Origin: Curtobacterium sp. Leaf183
Lineage (GTDB): Bacteria; Actinomycetota; Actinomycetes; Actinomycetales; Microbacteriaceae
Length of the DNA stretch: 64,000 nucleotides
Reading direction: 5' to 3'
Assembly: GCF_001424385.1 (NCBI RefSeq)
Contig: NZ_LMPO01000008.1
Span: 248,563-312,562 of the forward strand
Made by a program: the position numbers and the translations under genes
Notes under the pieces: model-generated
The model's input: only the letters and a program-made list of their open reading frames with translations
Databases searched by the model: none
What the model was told of the DNA's origin: nothing
Shown here: in pieces, positions 58,519 through 64,000 of the stretch
How positions within the stretch are numbered: the first letter of the stretch is position 1
Layout of the letters: each line of letters opens with the position of its first letter

Positions 58519-59558
58519 CGTCCGGTGTGGGTCGTCAGCTCGGAGGTCCGCGTCAGGAACCCGACGATGAACCCGACCCCCCAGCCGATGTGGATGCAGG
58601 GCAGCACGACGAGCAGCCATGCGCGGGTGGGGGCGTCCGACCGTCGGGAGACCGCGAGGCCCCCGGCGACGACGAAGACCAGGTACACGGCCGGCACGAC
58701 GAAGCCCACGAGCGCCCATGCGGCACCGCTGTGGACGACCGCACCGACGACGCCGACGATCCCGGCGATGAGCCCGAGCCCCAGTCCCGCCACCATCGCG
58801 GGGGGCACGAAGTACCGCAGCCCGTTGTTCGCGGGGAAGCGCCGGGCGAGTTCGCCGCGCCACAGTCCGGTGGCGACGAACTGGCGGATCAGCCGCTTCA
58901 GGCTCGGACGCGGCCGGTACGTCACGACGAGCTCCGGCGTGAACCACACCGTGCCGCCCGTCGTGCGCAGGCGTCGGTTGAGCTCCCAGTCCTGGCCGCG
59001 CTTGATGCCCTCGTCGAACAGACCGACGGCGAACAGCCGGTCGCGGCGGAACACGCCGAGGTACGCGGTCTCGGCCGGACCGGCCTGGCCACCGACGTGG
59101 TGCGGGGTCCCGCCCAGGCCCACGCGGCTGCCGTACGCCAGCGCGACCGCCTTCTCGAACGGGGTGCGGCCCTCGGCGCGCATGATGCCACCGACGTTGT
59201 CCGCGCCTGACTCCTGCAGCGTCCGGACCGCGATGCGCGTGTAGTCCGGTGGCAACACCGAGTGCGCGTCCACCCGCACGACGACGGGGTGGGTCGAGGC
59301 CCGGATCGCCACGTTCAGTCCCGCGGGCGTGGATCCGACGACGTTCTCGACGGCGCGGATGCGGGGGTCGGCGGCGCTCATCTCGGCGACGAGTTCGTTC
59401 GTGCCGTCGATCGACGGGCCGAGCGCGAGGACGACCTCGAACGGCCCGGCGTAGTCCTGATCCAGCAGGCTGGCGACGGCTGCCCGGACCTCGGTGACCT
59501 CGTTCAGGACGGGCATCACGTACGAGACACCCGGCAGGTGCTGTCCGTCTGTCTGCAT
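58515..59558 (-). CDS. Membrane-anchored family 2 glycosyltransferase (ExoA-like)
   Basis: The 347-residue protein has a GT2 domain (VSYVMPVLNEVTEVRAAVASLLDQDY, VVRVDAHSVLPPDYTR, GQDWELNRRLRTTGG) followed by three or four hydrophobic segments near residues 245-335, as in ExoA-type enzymes that act at the membrane. GAGGAA precedes ATG 59558, and TAGGCT at 59593-59598 on the minus strand may be the operon's -10. First gene of the four-gene polymer-assembly group. Confidence 0.92.
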   Translation of the reverse strand: MQTDGQHLPGVSYVMPVLNEVTEVRAAVASLLDQDYAGPFEVVLALGPSIDGTNELVAEMSAADPRIRAVENVVGSTPAGLNVAIRASTHPVVVRVDAHSVLPPDYTRIAVRTLQESGADNVGGIMRAEGRTPFEKAVALAYGSRVGLGGTPHHVGGQAGPAETAYLGVFRRDRLFAVGLFDEGIKRGQDWELNRRLRTTGGTVWFTPELVVTYRPRPSLKRLIRQFVATGLWRGELARRFPANNGLRYFVPPAMVAGLGLGLIAGIVGVVGAVVHSGAAWALVGFVVPAVYLVFVVAGGLAVSRRSDAPTRAWLLVVLPCIHIGWGVGFIVGFLTRTSELTTHTGR

Positions 59559-59658
59559 GCGTTCCTCGGGGTCCTGGCGGTGAGCGACTCGCAGCCTATC
59601 AAGCGGGCGGGACCCGGACCTGCTGCCGCACTGGGGGCCGTCGGCGCACCCCGAGACG

Positions 59659-59698
59659 GACGGGAGGCCCGGTACCAGCTGGTACCGGGCCTCCCGTC
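59659..59698. terminator. 40-bp perfect palindrome, second copy
   Basis: GACGGGAGGCCCGGTACCAG is followed by its exact reverse complement. It is identical to 4333-4372 except that one G-C pair is A-T on both arms. It begins 14 bp beyond the HtrA-type gene stop. Confidence 0.85.
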
Positions 59699-59712
59699 GG
59701 ACGTGCGGAGCG

Positions 59713-61728
59713 TCAGCTCTTGCTGTCGTACGTGCCGAGTGTCACGTCCGCGGTCCGGCTCGCGCCGTTGCGGACGTAGGTGATCTCGGTCTTCGCGCCA
59801 CCGGCGAAGTAGCGCACCTGGGCGGTCAGGTCGGTCGCGTCGGACACGGTCGCGTCGCCGATCCGGGTGACGACGTCGCCCTTCTGCAGGCCGGCGCCGG
59901 CAGCGGCACCACCCGACGAGACGGACTTGATGAGCGCGCCCATCTGGCTGGCGTTGGCGTCCTCGCTCGCGTCGCCGACCGTCGCACCGAGCAGCCCGTG
60001 CGTCGCGGAGCCGTTGTCGATGATCTCGTTCGCGACGCGCTTGACCAGGTTCGCCGGGATCGAGAACCCGACGCCGATGCTGCCGGCCTGCGAGCTCGAG
60101 GAGTCGGAGCTGCCCGCACTGGCGATGGCCACGTTGATGCCGATGAGCCGGGCCTTGGAGTCCAGCAGCGCACCGCCGGAGTTGCCCGGGTTGATCGACG
60201 CGTCGGTCTGGATCACCGGCAGCGACACCGTGGCACTCGCGCCGGAACTCGAGCCGTTGTCGCCGTTGCCCCAGAAGTCGAACGGACCGTTGCCGTTGTT
60301 GCCCTGGCCCTCGTTCGAGTCGCCGCCGGCCTTCGGGTCGCTCGACGTGACCTGGATGCTGCGGTTGAGCGTCGAGACGATGCCGTCCGTGACGGTGTTG
60401 GACAGGCCGAGCGGTGCACCGATGGCGACGGCCGTGTCACCGACGTTGAGCTTCGACGAGTCGGCGAAGGTCATCGGCTTGAGGTCGGTCGCGTCGATCT
60501 TGATGACCGCCAGGTCGACCGTCGGGTCCGTGCCGACGAGCTTGCCCGGGTAGATCTTCCCGTCCGAGGTCGTGACCTTGATCGTGCCGCTCGAGCTGTC
60601 GCCGTCCAGCGTCACCACGTGGGTGTTCGTGACGATGTAGCCGTCCTTGCTCATGACCACACCCGAGCCGGTGCCGGCCTCGCTCGACGAGGAGACGTTG
60701 ATCGTCACGACCGAGGGCGTGGCCTGCGCCGCGACCGCGGTGACGACCGTGGCCGACTTGTAGTCGTTGACCGTGAGGTTGCCGCCGCCGCCTGAGCCCG
60801 AGGAACTCGTCGTGGTGCCCCCGCCGTTCGACGTGGCCGCCACCCAACCGCCGCCGGCGGCTCCGCCGACGAGGGCGCCGACGATCAGTCCGCCGACCAC
60901 CGGGAGGATCAGCCGGTTGCGCGTGGTCAACTTCGGCTTGGTGGTCGTGCCGTTGGCGGCGCCGGCCGCCCCTGCGGCTGCGCCGGAGAAGTAGTAGCCG
61001 TTCGCGCGCTGCTCGGAGCCCTCGGTGTCGCCGAAGGCGCTGGAGGTGGGGGCCTGGGCGGACTGCTGGCCGTACTGGTCCTGGGGGCCAGAACCGTACT
61101 GGCTGGTCTGGCCGTGCTGGCTGGTCTGGCCGTACTGGCCCTGTCCGTACTGGTCCTGCTGCCCATACTGGCCCTGGCCGTACTGGGTCTGCTGGCCGTA
61201 CTGGCCCTGTCCGTACTGGTCCTGCTGGCCGTACTGGCTCGTCTGGCCCTGGCCGTACTGGTCCTGCTGGCTGTAGGCGCTCTGCTGGCCGTACTGGCTC
61301 TGCTGGCCGTACTGGCCGTACTGGCTGGTCTGGTCCTGGCCGTACCCGGACTGCTGGCCGGAACCGGGCTCGGACTGCTGGTCCTGCCCGGACTGCTCCT
61401 GTGCCGCCGCCGCCGCCGCCGGCTGCGCGTACTCGCCGTAGCGAGGACGGTCCTGCTGCCCGTACTCGGCAGTGGGGTACGGAGCCGTGTACTGGTCCGT
61501 GTGCTGGTCGTTCCCGAACTGCTCCGTCGGGTGCGACGACGCGGGTTCGATCACGTCGGTGTGGTCGGCGTCAGCGGCCTTGTGGCCGGACGCGGTGGAC
61601 TCGGAGTCGCTCGGAGTCGACGCTCCAGCGTCGCCCGCCTGCTGCGCGGCGTCGTCGGCGTGGACCTCGGGGGTCGTGTCGGCCGGACGGTCGTCGTCGC
61701 CGTGCCCGTTGCGCGTGGTGTCGCTCAT
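59713..61728 (-). CDS. HtrA/DegP-type serine protease with Tyr-Gly-Gln-rich N-terminus
   Basis: The 671-residue protein has an acidic N-terminal region, a Tyr/Gly/Gln-rich segment (about residues 88-222), one transmembrane segment (272-298), a trypsin-like domain with His370 (VTNTHVV), Asp405 (DLAVIKI) and Ser517 (NPGNSGGAL), and a C-terminal PDZ domain (GLQKGDVVTRIGDATV). It is therefore a membrane-anchored protease acting outside the cell, with the low-complexity part in the cytoplasm. AAAGGAG lies about 10 nt before ATG 61728. It degrades or repairs misfolded envelope proteins by analogy with HtrA. Confidence 0.95.
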   Translation of the reverse strand: MSDTTRNGHGDDDRPADTTPEVHADDAAQQAGDAGASTPSDSESTASGHKAADADHTDVIEPASSHPTEQFGNDQHTDQYTAPYPTAEYGQQDRPRYGEYAQPAAAAAAQEQSGQDQQSEPGSGQQSGYGQDQTSQYGQYGQQSQYGQQSAYSQQDQYGQGQTSQYGQQDQYGQGQYGQQTQYGQGQYGQQDQYGQGQYGQTSQHGQTSQYGSGPQDQYGQQSAQAPTSSAFGDTEGSEQRANGYYFSGAAAGAAGAANGTTTKPKLTTRNRLILPVVGGLIVGALVGGAAGGGWVAATSNGGGTTTSSSGSGGGGNLTVNDYKSATVVTAVAAQATPSVVTINVSSSSEAGTGSGVVMSKDGYIVTNTHVVTLDGDSSSGTIKVTTSDGKIYPGKLVGTDPTVDLAVIKIDATDLKPMTFADSSKLNVGDTAVAIGAPLGLSNTVTDGIVSTLNRSIQVTSSDPKAGGDSNEGQGNNGNGPFDFWGNGDNGSSSGASATVSLPVIQTDASINPGNSGGALLDSKARLIGINVAIASAGSSDSSSSQAGSIGVGFSIPANLVKRVANEIIDNGSATHGLLGATVGDASEDANASQMGALIKSVSSGGAAAGAGLQKGDVVTRIGDATVSDATDLTAQVRYFAGGAKTEITYVRNGASRTADVTLGTYDSKS

Positions 61729-61907
61729 GCTGGACGTGCTCCTTTCAAGCTCGTGCAGTCTGTCGGACCCACCTGGGCGATGGTCCTGGCGGCGCTGCGA
61801 GAGCCCTATGGCGATCTTATGCGTCGCCTGTGGACGCGCTCCCGGCGGTTGTCCGGCCACACACTATGTTGGTGGCATCCAGCACCACGCCCGTCGGAGG
61901 GAACCAC

Positions 61908-63230
61908 ATGCGGCAGTCCGGTCCCTGGGTCCGCGCAGCGGCGGGAGCGATGCTCCTCGGACCGGACGGCGTGCCGGCACCCACCGTCTTCGCTGAGATG
62001 AGCGCCCTCGCGGCGAGCACCGGGGCGATCAACCTCGGACAGGGGTTCCCGGACGAGGACGGCCCCGCCGAGGTCCTCGACGCCGCGGTCCGTGCGATCC
62101 GCGACGGCGTCAACCAGTACCCGCCGGGCCGTGGCACCCCCGACCTGCGTCTGGCGATCGCGGAGCACCAGCAGCGATGGTACGGCCTGCGCGTCGACCC
62201 GGACCGGGAGGTCCTCGTCACCGCGGGTGCGACCGAGGCCCTGGCCGCGACCCTCCTGGCGCTCGTCGAGCCCGGTGACGAGGTCATCACCTTCGAGCCC
62301 TTCTACGACGCGTACGGAGCGCTGATCGGGCTCACCGGCGCGCAGCACGTCACGGTGCCGCTGACCGCACCGGACTTCCTGCCCGACGAGGAGACCCTGC
62401 GCGCCGCGTTCTCCGACCGCACCCGGGCCGTGTTGGTGAACACGCCGCACAACCCGACGGGCCGGGTGTTCCCGACCGAGGTCCTGCGGGCGATCGTCGA
62501 CCTCGCCGAGCAGCACGACGCGGTCATCATCACCGACGAGGTCTACGAGCACCTGACGTTCGCCGTGCCGCACGTGCCGATCGCGAGCCTCCCCGGCGCT
62601 CGGGACCGCACGGTCACCGTGTCGAGCGCGGGCAAGACCTTCAGCACGACGGGGTGGAAGATCGGGTGGCTCACCGCTCCCCCGGCGATCGTCGACGCGA
62701 TCACCTCGGTCAAGCAGTTCCTGACGTACGTGAACGGTGCCCCGTTCCAACCCGCCGTCGCGACCGGCCTGCGGCTGCCCGACGCGGTGTTCGCGGGCAT
62801 CGCTGACGATCTGCGCGGCAAGCACGAGTTGCTCGCCACGGGGCTGCGCGCCGCCGGGCTCGAGGTGATGCACCCGGACGGTGGCTACTTCGTCATCGCC
62901 GACGTCGCGCCCCTCGGGTTCGCCGATGCCCGGGCCTTCTGCCTCGAACTGCCCACGTTGGCGGGTGTCGTCGGGGTCCCGGTCTCGGCGCTCGTGCGCC
63001 CGGACAACGCCGCCGGCTACCGCTCACTCGTGCGGTTCGCGTTCTGCAAGCGCCGCAGCGTGCTCGAGGACGCTGCTGCACGCCTCGCCGGCCTCGGCGC
63101 AACCGGTCTCGACGCGTCCGGTCTCAGCGCGTCCGATCTCAGCGGAGCCGGCCTCGGCGCAGCCGGCCTCAGCGCGTCCGGTCTCAGCGCGTCGTCACGT
63201 CGTACCGACGGAGCGACAACGACGGGTTGA
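61908..63230 (+). CDS. PLP-dependent class I/II aminotransferase with repeat tail
   Basis: The 440-residue enzyme has the fold-type I pattern: INLGQGFPDEDGPAEVLDAA, NQYPPGRGTPDLRLAIAEHQ, VNTPHNPTGRVF, IITDEVYEHLTF and the cofactor lysine K243 in SSAGKTFSTTGWKIGW. The style matches kynurenine/methionine-type or DapC-like aminotransferases. About 40 residues beyond the usual C-terminus are pentads of the type SGLSA, and the last codons run antisense through the 3' end of the nitrilase gene (47-bp overlap). GGAGGG precedes ATG 61908. Substrate not resolved. Confidence 0.9.
   Translation: MRQSGPWVRAAAGAMLLGPDGVPAPTVFAEMSALAASTGAINLGQGFPDEDGPAEVLDAAVRAIRDGVNQYPPGRGTPDLRLAIAEHQQRWYGLRVDPDREVLVTAGATEALAATLLALVEPGDEVITFEPFYDAYGALIGLTGAQHVTVPLTAPDFLPDEETLRAAFSDRTRAVLVNTPHNPTGRVFPTEVLRAIVDLAEQHDAVIITDEVYEHLTFAVPHVPIASLPGARDRTVTVSSAGKTFSTTGWKIGWLTAPPAIVDAITSVKQFLTYVNGAPFQPAVATGLRLPDAVFAGIADDLRGKHELLATGLRAAGLEVMHPDGGYFVIADVAPLGFADARAFCLELPTLAGVVGVPVSALVRPDNAAGYRSLVRFAFCKRRSVLEDAAARLAGLGATGLDASGLSASDLSGAGLGAAGLSASGLSASSRRTDGATTTG
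63091..63195 (+). repeat. 15-bp tandem repeats encoding pentads at the aminotransferase C-terminus
   Basis: About seven diverged copies of a 15-bp unit related to GGTCTCAGCGCGTCC encode xGLxA pentads; one unit reads SDLSG, the classical pentapeptide-repeat form. The array runs into the 3' end of the neighbouring nitrilase-type gene. Confidence 0.8.
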
Positions 63231-63996
63231 CCCGCCGGACACCGTCCGTCACGGCGGTGTCGACCGAGCCGACCAGGAGGCCCGGTGCGGCCCCGAGCGC
63301 GGTCGTCGCGACCCCGGACGGGTCCAGCAGCACCGACCCGCCGATGCCCACCGGCGGTGCCTGACCGACACCGAGCACCCAGATCGTGTTCTCGATCGCG
63401 CGTGCCGTCAGCAGCGTGTGCCAGTGGTGCTCCTTGCCCGGACCACGGACCCACTCAGCCGGGACGAGCACGATGTCGGCTGCGCCGGTCTCGGGCGCAG
63501 CCAGTCGCCGAGTGACCTCCGGGAACCGCAGGTCGTAGCAGGTCTCCAACCCGACCCGGACGCCGTCGAGGTCGAACACGGGGAGCTGCCCCGCTTCCCC
63601 CGGTTCGATGCGGTCGGACTCTCGCGAGCCGAACGCGTCGTACAGGTGCACCTTGCGGTAGACGCAGCGCAGCTCGCCCGCAGCGTCGACTGCGACGAGG
63701 GTGTTCCGGAACCGGTCCGGGCGGTCCGAGACCTCTGCCACGCCGACCACGAGCGCGATGCCGGTCTCGCGGGCGACCTCGCGGAGCCCGGAGACGAACG
63801 GCCCGTCGAGCGGCTGCGCTGCCGCGACGAAGGCGTCGTCGATGTCGGCGGTGAAGTACGACGTGTACTCGGGCGTGACGAGCAGGTCCGCGCCGCGTGT
63901 GGCCGCTTCCCGAGCGGCGGTCGTCACGGTCGCGAGGTTGGCCTCCGTGTCGTCCACGGGTGCGAACTGCGCGGCCGCGATCGTGAGGGTCGTCAT
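63184..63996 (-). CDS. Carbon-nitrogen hydrolase (nitrilase superfamily)
   Basis: The 270-residue protein has the nitrilase triad Glu43 (TPEYTSY), Lys115 (YRKVHLYD) and Cys153 (ETCYDLRFPE), and the usual EHHWHTLLTARAIENTIWV late in the sequence. It matches the omega-amidase / deaminated-glutathione-amidase branch, hydrolysing small amides in the cytoplasm. It converges on the aminotransferase with a 47-bp 3' overlap. ATG 63996 is complete in the window. Confidence 0.93.
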   Translation of the reverse strand: MTTLTIAAAQFAPVDDTEANLATVTTAAREAATRGADLLVTPEYTSYFTADIDDAFVAAAQPLDGPFVSGLREVARETGIALVVGVAEVSDRPDRFRNTLVAVDAAGELRCVYRKVHLYDAFGSRESDRIEPGEAGQLPVFDLDGVRVGLETCYDLRFPEVTRRLAAPETGAADIVLVPAEWVRGPGKEHHWHTLLTARAIENTIWVLGVGQAPPVGIGGSVLLDPSGVATTALGAAPGLLVGSVDTAVTDGVRRVNPSLSLRRYDVTTR

Positions 63997-64000
63997 GTCC

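Overview
The window is a gene-dense, very GC-rich bacterial chromosome segment. Its gene style (GTG starts, 4-bp ATGA/GTGA overlaps, TANNNT boxes 6-7 nt before start codons, GatCAB, a ligA with a long helix-hairpin-helix insertion, type III PKS, AbiEi/DUF559 proteins) points to an actinobacterium of the Microbacteriaceae, probably Curtobacterium or a close relative. The genus is an inference from gene content and style. I see no rRNA, CRISPR array, prophage, transposase or conjugation gene. One tRNA (Leu, anticodon TAG) is present.

Layout. 1-9 kb: an AbiEi-like/DUF559 protein, a YceI protein with a well-formed promoter, a maleylpyruvate-isomerase-like protein carrying a His/Asp-rich repeat insertion, an aldo/keto reductase, an MpaB-type oxygenase, an acyl-CoA ligase and an APC-superfamily transporter. 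9-12 kb: a drug-type ABC-2 exporter and an uncharacterised Gln/Gly-rich protein. 12.1-17.8 kb: a five-gene minus-strand operon of solute-binding lipoprotein, two permeases, ATPase, and an unusual fusion of a glycerophosphodiester phosphodiesterase with an inositol monophosphatase. A perfect 24-bp palindrome lies upstream. 18-22.7 kb: a second AbiEi/DUF559 protein, a DUF3054 membrane protein, a LacI regulator, an unknown protein and a DUF3097 protein, separated by intergenic regions full of related inverted repeats. 22.9-30 kb: a ROK repressor, sugar ABC importer, GH4 glycosidase and BadF-type kinase, which together look like an import-phosphorylate-hydrolyse route for a beta-linked disaccharide. 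30-32 kb: a two-gene type III polyketide synthase/methyltransferase unit.

32-50 kb is mostly core housekeeping: gatCAB, a class A penicillin-binding protein, an alpha/beta hydrolase, ligA, mnmA, an MFS transporter, tRNA-Leu, a DedA protein, rdgB-rph, murI, pncB and DUF3039. 49.6-52.4 kb holds an ABC-2 transporter pair. 52.7-59.6 kb is a cell-surface glycopolymer locus of the wall-teichoic-acid kind: nucleotidyltransferase, TagGH-like exporter, TagF-like polymerase, two family-2 glycosyltransferases and a CDP-alcohol phosphotransferase whose last motif Asp is His. 59.7-64 kb: an HtrA protease with a long Tyr-Gly-Gln-rich cytoplasmic domain, an aminotransferase with a pentad-repeat tail, and a nitrilase-family amidase.

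The most distinctive feature is the number of short palindromic repeat families. They include GGGAGGCCCGG hairpins serving as terminators (two 40-bp copies differ by one compensated base pair) and also present inside coding sequences; a GAGACGCC array; a GGTGCGAGGTTG inverted-repeat family; a CGARCGGGCGGAAA motif repeated in an otherwise empty 740-bp gap; and a 28-bp-stem hairpin. About a dozen genes appear to be transcribed as leaderless mRNAs.
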